NCBI RefSeq assembly: GCF_003459245.1
Contig: NZ_QRVG01000003.1
Location: 62,001-126,000 of the forward strand
Reading direction: 5' to 3'
From: Collinsella sp. AF23-2
GTDB lineage: Bacteria; Actinomycetota; Coriobacteriia; Coriobacteriales; Coriobacteriaceae
Length of the DNA: 64,000 nt
The position numbers were made by a program, and so were the translations under genes. Below are positions 1 through 9,170 of this stretch, in pieces. Below the pieces are notes generated by a model, which did not search any database, was not told the DNA's origin, and was given only the letters and a program-made list of their open reading frames with translations. How positions within the stretch are numbered: position 1 is the stretch's first letter; the number at the start of each line of letters is the position of its first letter.

Positions 1-1803
1 GCTGGCGTTTTCGCGGCCATGGAACAGGCTGCCGACCTCGTACAAGTGCACGTTGGGCGTACCGTGCGCCTCGTTGTAGGCCACGGATTGCAGCAGGCCC
101 GGCAGCAGCGAGCGGCGCATCTCGGTCTGCTCGGCCACCAGCGGGTTCATGAGCACCACGGGGCAGCCGCGACCCTCGGTGGGCATGCCGATCTTCTCCA
201 GGTCGCCCGGGGCGGCAAAGCCAAAGGTCGTGGTCTCGTTGAGGCCGCAGGCGCGCAGGATCTCGCCGACCTTGCGGGTGAGCTTCTGCTCGCGGGTCAG
301 GCCGCCGATGTGGTTCTTAGCGGCCGGGATGGTCGCCGCCACACGGCCCATGCCCCATAGGCGCAGGACCTCCTCGATCAGGTCGATCTCGCGCGGCAGG
401 TCGGGACGGAAGCTCGGCGGGGTAACCATAAAGTCCTCGCCGTCGCGCTCGACGGTGCAGCCCAGACGGGTGAGCGAACGCTCGATAAAGTCGGGCTCGA
501 TGTCGGCACCGCAAATGGCGTGCACGCGGGCCAGGCGCAGCTTAATGCTGTCGATGGTCTTGGGCGCGGGGAAAACGTCGACATAGCCGGGAGCAACCTC
601 GCCGCCGGCGATCTCCTCGATCAGCGCGCAGGTAACGTTGGCGACATCCACGCAGCCGGTCTCGTCGACCTGGCGCTCAAAGCGAATGGAGGCGTCGGAG
701 ATCAGCGACAGATCGCGGCTGGTGTGCGAGGTGCGACCGGCGTTGAAGCAGGCGCTCTCGACCATCACGTCGACGGTATCGTCCTCGATCTCGGAATCCA
801 TGCCGCCCATAACGCCGGCCAGCGCCACGGGGCGCTCGCCGTCGGTGATAAGGCCCATGCCGGCGTCGAGCGTACGCTCCTCGCCGTCGAGCGTCGTGAA
901 CTTCTCATCCTGCTGGGCGGCGCGAACCACCACGCGGCGGTGGCCATCGCGCTCGGCAAAGGTGTCCAGGTCAAAGGCGTGCAGCGGCTGACCGGTGAGC
1001 ATCATCACATAGTTGGTGATGTCGACGATATTGTTGTGCGGGCGCACGCCCAGGGCGTTAAGGCGCTTGACCATCCAGTCGGGCGAGGGGCCGACCTTCA
1101 CGTTACGTACGATGCGGGCGACGTAGCGGTCGCACAGGCCCTCGTCGGCAATCTCGACGGAAAGCTCGTCGTCGGTCGCGCGGCCGGTCTCGGCCTTGAT
1201 GGCGGGCAGCTCAACGTGGAAATCGCGGTCGAAGATGGCGCCGGTCTCGCGGGCCATGCCGATCATGGACAGGCAGTCGGGGCGGTTGGGCGTGATCTCG
1301 CAGTCGAGCACAGTGTCGCTCGAACCCACGTACTCGGCAAACGGCATGCCGCAGGGCGTATCCTCGGGCAGGATCATAATGCCGGAGTGGTCGCCGCCCA
1401 GGCCGAGCTCGCGTGCGGAGCAGTTCATGCCCATGGACACGACGCCGCGGAGCTTGCTCTTCTTGATTTTGACGTCGCCGGGAAGCACGGCGCCGATCAT
1501 GGCCGTGACGATGTGGTCGCCGGCCTCGAAGTTCTGCGCGCCGCAGACGATTTGCAGTGGAGCGGGATTGCCGTCGGCGTCGAGGTTCTTGTCACCCACG
1601 TCGACCGAGCACACATACATGTGGTCGCTATCGGGGTGCGGGGTCTTGGTGAGCACCTTGGCGGTCACCACGTGGTCGAAGGACTCGCCCACGGTGTCGA
1701 TCGCCTCGACCTCGGTGCCGGTACGGATATATTCGTCCGAAAGGGTCTTGGGATCCTCCGGAATATCGATCATGGTCTTGAGCCAGTCGTAAGAAACGCG
1801 CAT
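1..1803 (-). CDS. pheT: Phenylalanine--tRNA ligase beta subunit, 3' end cut by window edge
   Basis: Beta chain of the cytoplasmic alpha2-beta2 phenylalanyl-tRNA synthetase, which charges tRNA-Phe. About 601 residues are visible. The N-terminal MRVSYDWLK start is followed by the tRNA-binding EMAP/OB domain (around residues 40-150, with HPDSDHMYVC), then the B3/B4 editing region and the B5 domain. The C-terminal catalytic-like and anticodon-binding parts lie beyond position 1. The ATG is preceded by AAAGGAG at good spacing. It is downstream of pheS on the same strand, with about 160 bases between them holding a palindromic repeat. Expression is probably set by the T-box leader ahead of pheS. 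Very confident. Confidence 0.97.
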   Translation of the reverse strand, partial: MRVSYDWLKTMIDIPEDPKTLSDEYIRTGTEVEAIDTVGESFDHVVTAKVLTKTPHPDSDHMYVCSVDVGDKNLDADGNPAPLQIVCGAQNFEAGDHIVTAMIGAVLPGDVKIKKSKLRGVVSMGMNCSARELGLGGDHSGIMILPEDTPCGMPFAEYVGSSDTVLDCEITPNRPDCLSMIGMARETGAIFDRDFHVELPAIKAETGRATDDELSVEIADEGLCDRYVARIVRNVKVGPSPDWMVKRLNALGVRPHNNIVDITNYVMMLTGQPLHAFDLDTFAERDGHRRVVVRAAQQDEKFTTLDGEERTLDAGMGLITDGERPVALAGVMGGMDSEIEDDTVDVMVESACFNAGRTSHTSRDLSLISDASIRFERQVDETGCVDVANVTCALIEEIAGGEVAPGYVDVFPAPKTIDSIKLRLARVHAICGADIEPDFIERSLTRLGCTVERDGEDFMVTPPSFRPDLPREIDLIEEVLRLWGMGRVAATIPAAKNHIGGLTREQKLTRKVGEILRACGLNETTTFGFAAPGDLEKIGMPTEGRGCPVVLMNPLVAEQTEMRRSLLPGLLQSVAYNEAHGTPNVHLYEVGSLFHGRENAS

Positions 1804-1841
1804 CTAACTGGTCTCCTTTCATAAATGCGGCTTTGAGCCAA

Positions 1842-1962
1842 AAACTGCAACGGAGACGGGTTTTCCAAGTGCCGCAGATTGCCTTGAAAGAGGAGGGCCG
1901 CGTACTTAGGTACGCAACCGACGATTGAAAGGCAAGGTGCGGTGCTTGGGAAAGCCGCCGGG
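1842..1962. repeat. Family A palindromic element between pheS and pheT
   Basis: An imperfect inverted repeat. The outer arms (GGTTTTCCAAGTGCCGC on the left, GCGGTGCTTGGGAAAGCC on the right) enclose an inner helix whose strands carry AGATTGCC and GGCAAGGT. At the centre is GAAAGAGGAGGG, then the small palindrome GCGTAC-TTAG-GTACGC, then CCGACGATTGAA. The centre is nearly identical to the copy at 33030-33170, but the arms differ. It is transcribed within the pheS-pheT message if that is one unit. Confidence 0.8.
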
Positions 1963-1963
1963 C

Positions 1964-3040
1964 CTAGAACTGATTTAAGAAGCGCATATCGCCCGTCATA
2001 AGCGTTCTGAGGTCGGGCAGGTCGTAGCGCAGGGCCGCGACGCGCTCGGCGCCAATACCAAAGGCGAAGCCGGTGTACTTCTCGGGGTCGATGCCGCAGT
2101 TGATCAGGACGTTGGGGTCGACCATGCCGCAGCCCAGGATCTCGATCCAACCGCTGTGCTTGCAGAAGTTGCAGCCCTTGCCGCCGCAGACGTGGCAGCT
2201 CACGTCCACCTCACAGCTGGGCTCGGTGAAGGGGAAGAAGTGCGGGCGGTAACGCGTCTTGCGATCCTCGCCAAACATGCACTTAACAAAGTAGTCGAGC
2301 GTGCCCTTGAGGTCGCCAAAGGTGATACCCTCGTCGACGACCAGGCCCTCGATCTGGTTGAACTGCGGCAGGTGGCAGGCGTCGGCCGTGTCGGGACGAT
2401 AGACGGTGCCCGGGCAGATCATGTAGATGGGCGGCTTCTGCGACTCCATAGTGTGGATCTGCACGCCCGAAGTCTGGGTGCGCAGCAGCACGTCGGACTC
2501 GCCGTGGGCGTGAGCCTCGGGGTGCGCGACGCTGCCGGGGTTGTTGTCGACCACGTAGAAGGTATCGCGGGCCGAGCGGCTCGGGTGATCCATGGGGGCG
2601 TTGAGCGCGGTGAAGTTGTAGTAGGAGGTGTCGACCATGGGGCCGGACTCGACGGTGTAGCCGATGCCGCAGAAGATGTCCTCGGCCTCCTCGATAATCT
2701 GCTTGATCAGGTGCTGGTGGCCGATCTGCGGACGGATGCCCGGCAGCGTGATGTCGACGGCGTCGTGCTCCAGTGCGCGCTTGAGGGCGGCGGCCTTCAT
2801 CTCGGTGTTGCGCTCGTCGAGCATGCCCTCAATCAGCTGGCGCATCTCGTTGGCTCGCTTGCCCATCACGGGACGATCCTCGGGGGCGAGCTTGCCCATC
2901 ATGCGCATCAGGCCGGTGATGCGGCCCTTGCGGCCGAGCAGCTCAACGCGCGCAGCCTCGAGCTTGGCTGCGTCGTCGGCGCCTGCGACGAGCTCCTTGG
3001 CCTCTTCCTCGAGTTTGACCAGATCATCAATCAGACTCAT
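1964..3040 (-). CDS. pheS: Phenylalanine--tRNA ligase alpha subunit
   Basis: Catalytic alpha chain of phenylalanyl-tRNA synthetase, 358 residues, a usual length. It starts MSLIDDLVKLEEEAKEL with an N-terminal coiled-coil arm that binds tRNA. The class II core follows, with motif 2 around FNQIEGLVVDEG and motif 3 near the C-terminus (GFAFGIGAERVAALRY). The ATG at 3038-3040 has AAAGGGA upstream. The open frame continues further 5' but runs into the T-box leader, so longer starts are rejected. Followed by pheT. Very confident. Confidence 0.97.
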   Translation of the reverse strand: MSLIDDLVKLEEEAKELVAGADDAAKLEAARVELLGRKGRITGLMRMMGKLAPEDRPVMGKRANEMRQLIEGMLDERNTEMKAAALKRALEHDAVDITLPGIRPQIGHQHLIKQIIEEAEDIFCGIGYTVESGPMVDTSYYNFTALNAPMDHPSRSARDTFYVVDNNPGSVAHPEAHAHGESDVLLRTQTSGVQIHTMESQKPPIYMICPGTVYRPDTADACHLPQFNQIEGLVVDEGITFGDLKGTLDYFVKCMFGEDRKTRYRPHFFPFTEPSCEVDVSCHVCGGKGCNFCKHSGWIEILGCGMVDPNVLINCGIDPEKYTGFAFGIGAERVAALRYDLPDLRTLMTGDMRFLNQF

Positions 3041-3119
3041 GTCTTCCCTTTCGTCTCTCGCGCTCTCCGTTTGCCGAGGCGGCTGCCACCGTCTGGCGTT
3101 GTGAAAACGCGGCCCGGTT

Positions 3120-3425
3120 CGGTAATAAAAAAACCGTCCTCGGGCATGTGCATTGCCCAAGGACGGTTGAATTCCGCGGTACCACCTTGTTTGACCCGGC
3201 GGATGTCTGGCCCGCCGCGCCCACTCTGTGCCCCTTGTCGCGAGGCTCACGGCTTCCCTACTGGGGCTTCGCCGCCGCTGGCTGCGTGCCCGTTGAGGTC
3301 GCTGCTCGGGAGTGAACGCTTGGCCCTTGTCACCGCAGGAAGGCTCGCAGCCCATGACCTTCCCTCTCTTGCCGGCGACGCGGCGGGCAAAACCCTCTCC
3401 GTCAACGCATTGGGCTATAGGATAA
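3120..3425 (-). promoter_or_regulatory. T-box leader of pheST, with terminator at 3126-3168
   Basis: Read on the minus strand, the leader ends with the T-box sequence AAGGTGGTACCGCGG (near 3172-3189). A strong hairpin follows (CCGTCCTTGGGCA / TGCCCGAGGACGG) and then a run of seven T. This is the antiterminator/terminator pair of a T-box riboswitch. The roughly 200 bases upstream form the stem I region with AGAGAGGG-like motifs. A TTC (Phe) triplet at 3314-3316 on the minus strand, in GCGTTCACTC, is a candidate specifier codon; that assignment is inference. Uncharged tRNA-Phe would prevent termination and switch on pheST. Confidence 0.9.
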
Positions 3426-3546
3426 CACATTCTGCGTGTGCATCGCCGCGTTCCGTTTTGTTCGCACTGGGTACAAGGCGGGTAGCTGTGCAAACTGGCC
3501 GCACGCCCACCCGTGGCGCTCGACCTGCGAGATCAAGGATATAGGT

Positions 3547-5088
3547 ATGGGAAAGAAACTCGATAAGAAAGCCAAGGCGGGCAAGAGCATCAAGAAGCTC
3601 CGCAAGCTCGAAGGCAAGCTGTGGACTCGCGAGTACCTGCTCAAGATTGCCGAGTTCGATGGAGCGACGATTGCTCCTGCCAACGGCGCAGCAGCGCGTG
3701 CCGACGCCATGGGCACGCTTGCCGGCGAGCATCACAAGCTGCTGACCAGCGAGAAGTCCGTTGAGCTCGTACGCTCGTTAGCGCGCGAGACCGTCGCCGG
3801 CGGCAAAATCGACGACCCTCAGCTGCTCGACGAGATCCGTGTGCTCGGCCGCGATCAACGTGAGGCCAGTGCCATCCCCACCGAAGAAGCCGAGGCCTGG
3901 ACCAGGCTCACCTGCGAGGCGGACGCCGTGTGGCACAAGGCCAAGGCTGCCAACGACTGGGCGAGCTTTGAGACCTATGTGGATAGAATCGTCGCCCAAC
4001 TTAAGCATCAGGCCGAGCTCATGGACCCCAAGCGCGATCCATACGACGTTTGGCTCGACCAGTACGAGCGCGGCCTTTCCGCCAAGAGCTTCGACGCGTT
4101 TTGCGATGAGGTCAAGGCCACGGTCGTGCCGCTCGTGCACGCCATCGGCGAGCGCGGCCAGCAGCCGGCTGCCGACTTTTTGCACGCCCACGTGCCCGAG
4201 GCTGCCCAGCGCGCCATGAGCTTCGACCTTATGAAGCTTGTCGGCCTGGACCTGGACGACACCACGCTTGCCTTTACCGAGCATCCGTTTAGCGAGGGCT
4301 TTGCCGTGGGTGATGCGCGCATCGCGACGCACATCTACGAGGACGACTGCATCTCCAACGTCTACAGCATCATCCACGAGGCGGGGCACACCATGTACGA
4401 GCTGGGCGTCAATCCCGCCTATGCGCGCACGTGCTTGGAGGGCGGCACCTCCATGGGCATCCACGAGAGCCAGAGCCGCTTTTTCGAGAACACCGTGGGT
4501 CGCAGCCGCGCCTTTATGGGCCCGCTGCTCGAGGTGCTGCGTCGTCACGCGCCCGAGGTCTACGGCGACGTCGACGAAGACACGCTCTACCGCGCCGTGA
4601 ACATCGCGCAGCCGTCGTTGATCCGCACCGAGGCCGACGAGCTCACCTATCCGCTGCATATTATGGTGCGCTACCAGATCGAGCGCATGCTGTTTGCCGG
4701 CGAGGCTGCGGCCAAGGACATCCCCGCGCTTTGGAACCGCTTTATGGACGAGTACCTGGGCATTCCCGTTCCCGACGACACGCACGGCTGCCTGCAGGAT
4801 ACGCATTGGAGCGGCGGTTCGTTTGGCTACTTCCCCACGTATGCGCTGGGTAGCGCCTACGATGCCATGTTTGTGCCGGCCATGTGCCGCGACGGCGTCG
4901 ACCTTACCGGTGCCTGCGCGAGCGGCGACTTGGCACCCGTCCGCGCGTGGCTGGGCGAGCACATTTGGCAGTGGGGCCGCGCCAAGGACGCGCCGGAACT
5001 CATCAAGGGTGCCTGCGGCATGGATTTTGACGCCCGCTACTACTGCAGCTACCTGCAGGACAAGTTCACCACGCTGTACGAGCTGTAA
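3547..5088 (+). CDS. Carboxypeptidase M32 (thermostable carboxypeptidase Taq type)
   Basis: Cytoplasmic zinc metallocarboxypeptidase that removes C-terminal residues from peptides, 513 residues, typical for family M32. The zinc motif HEAGH lies around residue 278. It is followed by the family-specific HESQSRFFEN around residue 305, where the glutamate completes the zinc site. No signal peptide or membrane segment is seen. ATG at 3547 follows AAGGA; the earlier in-frame codons overlap the T-box leader of the divergent pheS and are rejected. It stands alone between the pheST leader and glmM (convergent). The family assignment is firm; the natural substrates are unknown. Confidence 0.94.
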   Translation: MGKKLDKKAKAGKSIKKLRKLEGKLWTREYLLKIAEFDGATIAPANGAAARADAMGTLAGEHHKLLTSEKSVELVRSLARETVAGGKIDDPQLLDEIRVLGRDQREASAIPTEEAEAWTRLTCEADAVWHKAKAANDWASFETYVDRIVAQLKHQAELMDPKRDPYDVWLDQYERGLSAKSFDAFCDEVKATVVPLVHAIGERGQQPAADFLHAHVPEAAQRAMSFDLMKLVGLDLDDTTLAFTEHPFSEGFAVGDARIATHIYEDDCISNVYSIIHEAGHTMYELGVNPAYARTCLEGGTSMGIHESQSRFFENTVGRSRAFMGPLLEVLRRHAPEVYGDVDEDTLYRAVNIAQPSLIRTEADELTYPLHIMVRYQIERMLFAGEAAAKDIPALWNRFMDEYLGIPVPDDTHGCLQDTHWSGGSFGYFPTYALGSAYDAMFVPAMCRDGVDLTGACASGDLAPVRAWLGEHIWQWGRAKDAPELIKGACGMDFDARYYCSYLQDKFTTLYEL

Positions 5089-5156
5089 GGATTGACCAGC
5101 ACGCCATCGCCAACGCCAACTATGTTGACGCCAATGTCTTGGCAACGTCAGCGAAA

Positions 5157-5293
5157 ACGACCCTAAGCGAGCAAGGTGACGTGAAATGAAAGGGCGCTGA
5201 CCTTCTGGTCGCGCCCTTGAAATTGAACGTCAGATTGCCGCTTAGGGGCGTTTGCAGCGTCGAGCAGTTACGCGGTTTGGTAAAACCGCGTAA
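5157..5293. repeat. Family A palindromic element downstream of glmM
   Basis: The left arm (CCCTAAGCGAGCAAGGTGACGT) and right arm (ACGTCAGATTGCCGCTTAGG) pair apart from an internal AGG/GAT mismatch. The centre is a strong hairpin, AAGGGCGCTGACC / GGTCGCGCCCTT, differing from the centres of the 1842 and 33030 copies. After GGGGCGTTTGCAGCGTCGA comes a separate hairpin, GTTACGCGGTTT / AAAACCGCGTAAC, which touches the glmM stop codon. There is no clear T-run, so it is not a standard terminator. Confidence 0.85.
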
Positions 5294-6625
5294 CTACAGA
5301 GCCTCGAGTGCGTTGGCGATGCGCTTCATGGCGGCATCGGCGGATGCTTGGTCGGGCGCCTCGGCCAGCACGCGGATAACCGACTCGGTTCCGCTCTTGC
5401 GTACGAGCACGCGGCCCTCGCCTGCCAGCGCAGCCTCGGCCTCGGCGATGGCGTTCTGCACGCCCATGTTCTCGAGCGCGGCGTCCTTGTCCGCCACGCG
5501 CACGGCCACCTGCGCCTGCGGTAGCAGCTTGCACGGAGCCGTGAGCTGCGAGAGCGTCTCGCGCTCGGCGCGGATCACTTCCATCACGCGCAGCGAGGTC
5601 ATAATGCCGTCGCCCGTGCGCTCGATATCGCCAAAGATCGTATGGCCCGTCTGCTCGCCGCCCAGGCTGTAACCGCCCTCGCGCATCTTGGCATACACGT
5701 GGCGGTCGCCCACACCGCTGGTCACGGCACTTAGGCCGGCAAGCTCCAACGACTTGATCAGGCCAAAGTTGCTGGCAATCGTCGGAACCACGGTACCGCC
5801 CGAAAGGCGACCGTGCTTGTTCAGGTACACGCCGCACACGTACAGGATCTGGTCGCCATCGACCACGCGGCCGCGCTCGTCCACGGCCAGGCAGCGGTCG
5901 GCATCGCCGTCATAGGCAAAGCCCACGTCCAAGCCCTGCTCCACCACGTGGCGCTGCAGACGCTCCATATGCGTGGAGCCGCAGTCGACGTTGATGTTAA
6001 AACCATCAGGCGCGGCATTGATCACGCGCACGTCGGCGCCCAGCGCGTCGAACACCGGCTTGGCCACCGAGGACGCCGAGCCGTTGGCGCAGTCGATGCC
6101 GATCTTGACGCCCTGCAGCGAAAAGTTCGCGCTGGCGATGAGCGAGGCAATGTAGCGGTTGCGGCCCTGCATGTAGTCCACCGTGGCGCCGATGTGGTTG
6201 CCCGTGGCCAGCGGCACCTCGCTCTTGCCATCGACGTAGTCCTCGATGAGCTCCAGTACGTCCTCGTCCATCTTAAAACCGTCGCTATTGACGAGCTTAA
6301 TGCCGTTATCGCAAAACGGGTTGTGGCTCGCGCTGATCATGATGCCGCAATCGAAGCAGCCTTCCACGGTCTGATGCGCTACACCCGGTGTGGGGATCAC
6401 GTGCAGCATATAGGCGTCCGCACCGCTCGCGACCAGGCCACTCACCAGCGCCGCCTCGAACATATAACTCGAGCGACGCGTGTCCTTACCCACGATGACG
6501 CGCGCCTTGCGCTCGCGGTTGGCGCCGTAATACCAGCCCACAAAACGGCCAATCTTATAAGCGTGCTCTACCGTCAGCCCAACGTTAGCCTCACCGCGAA
6601 AGCCGTCGGTGCCAAAGTACTTCAT
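5294..6625 (-). CDS. glmM: Phosphoglucosamine mutase
   Basis: Converts glucosamine-6-phosphate to glucosamine-1-phosphate, the step feeding UDP-GlcNAc and peptidoglycan. 443 residues, the usual length. It starts MKYFGTDGFRG, the GlmM N-terminal signature. The phosphoserine loop is GIMISASHNP (active Ser about residue 100), the metal loop is YDGDADRCL (about 238-246), and the C-terminal phosphate-binding loop is RKSGTES (about 410). ATG at 6623-6625. It lies downstream of the DUF4012 gene on the same strand but behind a terminator, so it is probably expressed separately. Very confident. Confidence 0.97.
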   Translation of the reverse strand: MKYFGTDGFRGEANVGLTVEHAYKIGRFVGWYYGANRERKARVIVGKDTRRSSYMFEAALVSGLVASGADAYMLHVIPTPGVAHQTVEGCFDCGIMISASHNPFCDNGIKLVNSDGFKMDEDVLELIEDYVDGKSEVPLATGNHIGATVDYMQGRNRYIASLIASANFSLQGVKIGIDCANGSASSVAKPVFDALGADVRVINAAPDGFNINVDCGSTHMERLQRHVVEQGLDVGFAYDGDADRCLAVDERGRVVDGDQILYVCGVYLNKHGRLSGGTVVPTIASNFGLIKSLELAGLSAVTSGVGDRHVYAKMREGGYSLGGEQTGHTIFGDIERTGDGIMTSLRVMEVIRAERETLSQLTAPCKLLPQAQVAVRVADKDAALENMGVQNAIAEAEAALAGEGRVLVRKSGTESVIRVLAEAPDQASADAAMKRIANALEAL

Positions 6626-6638
6626 GCGCTCTCCTTAC

Positions 6639-6671
6639 AAAATAGGGGCGAACAGATTGCCTGTCCGCCCC
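6639..6671 (-). terminator. Rho-independent terminator after the DUF4012 gene
   Basis: On the minus strand GGGGCGGACAG pairs with CTGTTCGCCCC and is followed by TATTTT. It lies between the DUF4012 stop and the glmM start. Confidence 0.75.
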
Positions 6672-6708
6672 AAAATGGTACTCGATTATCTGCGCTACCA
6701 GAAAAACC

Positions 6709-9021
6709 CTACGCCGACGCGCTGTCGCGAGCCGCCTGGCATGTAGGAGTCTGACGCAGCGTAAGCGGCTTGTCCCCCGCCTCGGCTGACGTGGTCAGCG
6801 TATATGTGATCGTCGTCGTCTCGCCAGCATGCAGGTCAACGGTGCCCGAATAGAAGGGGATTCCATGCCACGTAGCGGCGCCAAGACCAAACTGGGTGCC
6901 CTCGACGGTCAGATCAGTAATGTTGCCGCCCGTCGGGGCAAACAACGAGACATTCAGACGCTCGTCGTCGCGCGCGGCATCGGGCGCGCTCGCCGCGACG
7001 TAGTCGGGCAGCTTGCCGGCCTCCTCCTGCGTCATGATGTTCGTCAGGGTAACGGTGATGCGATACGAGCATGTGCCGTCACCGTTCTTGATGCCCTGGC
7101 CAATCTGCGTATCGGCATTCAGGTACCAGTCGAGCTTGGAGAAGCTCAGGTTGTTAAAGTAGACACCAGCAACGGGATCTTCACTCGGGTCATCCGGATC
7201 GGGCAGCGAGGCGTCGATGTTCATCTCCTTGATAGCGTTCTGCTCGTCATCGTTTTTCATCCACGCGATCAGGCGGCCCTCTTCGGCACCGCGCTCAACG
7301 GCGCTGACAAGCTTCGTAACATCGACATCGCCGATACCGCCAAGGATCTTGTCGAAGGCAGCGCTGGCGACGGATGCAAAGATGCCGTCCGACTCCTCGA
7401 CCGGATAGTTCCAGTACACATCGTGCATGAGGACCTTTGCGGCGTTGGTGCCGTCGACAACCGTTCCGTCGGGCAGCGACACGTTACCGACCAGGCCCAG
7501 CAGATACTGCAGGAACACCGGGTCGATACCCACGACGCCGTCAACGTCCTGGCCATATTGAGATTTCCACAGGGCTGCGACACGCTGCGAGTTGCGGGGC
7601 CAATCAGGCGAATAGGTATTGCCCGAGTTGTACAGGTTACTGTGGTTGCCGAACAGCGCCTCATCCTCTTCGTCGACGCTCTCGACTGCCTCATCCTCGC
7701 TGAGTCCAATGCGGGGAACAAACTCGCCGATCGACATCTGGCCGTCGGTGACCGAAATCAGGCCCTGCGAACCGCCAAAGCCGCCGCAGGCACGAATCTC
7801 GACGTTGTTCATGGCGTACATAAGGTAGTTGCGCGTCTGGCCGTTGGCGCCGAGCATCTGGGGAAGGACGGGGGCGACCTTCTCCGCCGCGTCAACCGCG
7901 CCGTTGAGGGTGGCAAAGCCGTCCTTGGCCTTATCGACCAGCTCGGTCACCTGGGAAATATGAGTATCGCCAATGCCCTGGATCTTTTCGTTGGCGCTCT
8001 TGAACACCTTCGAGCTGTTGGAAAGCGAATCGGCGACCGCCTGCAGCGCGGACACGTTAATCATGCCATCCTGGAACAGCTTGCCGGGCGTTGCCCGCGA
8101 GAGGTTGTCGGCCATGGGAATCAGCGCGCCGCTAGAGACATCGGACAGGGCGTCGATCATGGTGCGGGCAGCATTGATGTCGCTGCCATACACCGGGATA
8201 AACGAAGCCGCCGTCCACAGCGGGCTCGAGGTCTCCGCCTTCATGCTGTCGCAGAGCTCATCAATCTTCTTCGCGTCGTCAGGCAGCGTCGAAAAATCGC
8301 CCGACGTGACCTTGTCCTTAAGGCCACCGACGATCTCGACAGCCTCCTTCGCTTCGCTCTTTACGGTCTTTGCCGAGTTAAGCAGCATAAAGCCGCTTGC
8401 GCCAAGCGCAACGAGAAGCACCGCGACTACAGCGGCAATAATGGCGCCAGTGTGACGCTTTTTGCGCTCGCCCTTGCGATGGCGATGACGGACCAGACCG
8501 TCAGAGGTCGAACTCGACGAAGCGTCGCTACCGTAGTTCAAGCCAAAATCGTAATAATCTTCCTTGGAACCCGAGCCCGCAAACTCGGCACCGCTATCAT
8601 CCAGGCGGGCGAACGTGCCAGTCTCGGAGGCGCCGGTGTAAATCGTGCCAAGGTTACCCGTAAGCCCCGCGCCACCGGCAGAGGGAGTATTGTTGGCGGC
8701 CTTGCCGGCATTAACGTTGCCGGCGGTATTCGCGGCGTTGGCAGCACCTGCGTTGTTCGCAGGTATCGAAGGGGCCCCGCTCGGCTGCGACGTGGAGGTT
8801 GCACCGCCCGCAAAGACATTCCCTCTTGCACGGCCGGTCTTTTTTGCCTTTTGAGACTGCTCGTACAGAGCGGTAAACATCGCCGTCTCGCCCGGGGACA
8901 CGCGCTTACCGGAACCGCCCTGCCCAGCGCCGCCCGGCGTGCCGGCCTTACCAGCCCCGTTCGGACGCGGCGGAACTGCAGGACGGCCGCTATCGCTGCC
9001 CTTAAAGTGATTACCAGCCAT
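6709..9021 (-). CDS. DUF4012 domain membrane protein with low-complexity N-terminus
   Basis: 770 residues. Residues 1-190 are low-complexity, rich in Gly, Ala, Asn, Pro and Ser, ending in a basic stretch (RHRHRKGERKKRH). One membrane helix follows (about 191-215). The rest (about 216-770) should be outside the cell and carries the DUF4012 signature LMYAMNNVEIRACGGFGGSQ around residue 400. The topology is therefore a cytoplasmic disordered tail plus an extracellular domain. DUF4012 proteins are common in Gram-positive Actinobacteria, often near cell-wall or exopolysaccharide genes, but no biochemical role is established. ATG at 9019-9021 is preferred over a start nine codons earlier. Single gene with its own terminator. 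Confidence 0.85.
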   Translation of the reverse strand: MAGNHFKGSDSGRPAVPPRPNGAGKAGTPGGAGQGGSGKRVSPGETAMFTALYEQSQKAKKTGRARGNVFAGGATSTSQPSGAPSIPANNAGAANAANTAGNVNAGKAANNTPSAGGAGLTGNLGTIYTGASETGTFARLDDSGAEFAGSGSKEDYYDFGLNYGSDASSSSTSDGLVRHRHRKGERKKRHTGAIIAAVVAVLLVALGASGFMLLNSAKTVKSEAKEAVEIVGGLKDKVTSGDFSTLPDDAKKIDELCDSMKAETSSPLWTAASFIPVYGSDINAARTMIDALSDVSSGALIPMADNLSRATPGKLFQDGMINVSALQAVADSLSNSSKVFKSANEKIQGIGDTHISQVTELVDKAKDGFATLNGAVDAAEKVAPVLPQMLGANGQTRNYLMYAMNNVEIRACGGFGGSQGLISVTDGQMSIGEFVPRIGLSEDEAVESVDEEDEALFGNHSNLYNSGNTYSPDWPRNSQRVAALWKSQYGQDVDGVVGIDPVFLQYLLGLVGNVSLPDGTVVDGTNAAKVLMHDVYWNYPVEESDGIFASVASAAFDKILGGIGDVDVTKLVSAVERGAEEGRLIAWMKNDDEQNAIKEMNIDASLPDPDDPSEDPVAGVYFNNLSFSKLDWYLNADTQIGQGIKNGDGTCSYRITVTLTNIMTQEEAGKLPDYVAASAPDAARDDERLNVSLFAPTGGNITDLTVEGTQFGLGAATWHGIPFYSGTVDLHAGETTTITYTLTTSAEAGDKPLTLRQTPTCQAARDSASA

Positions 9022-9170
9022 AAAGAAATCCTCGCAATTGAGTCGCAATGAAAAAGTCCATAACGTTACTAGTTTATGGCATTTTGAGCATCGACAGCTA
9101 AACTCCAGACACGGACATCAATTGGCGAAAATGTGGCACAACGCCTTTTCCGTCTTGGCGGCGGCGCCAG

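Noticed and set aside
520..1824. Long plus-strand open frame of 434 codons opposite pheT
   Set aside because: It is antisense to pheT and has the Gly/Ala/His/Val-rich composition of GC-rich shadow frames; the pheT reading has clear domains.
3415..3735. Minus-strand frames over the M32 start and pheS leader
   Set aside because: No ribosome site, antisense to the M32 gene start, and no recognisable protein pattern.
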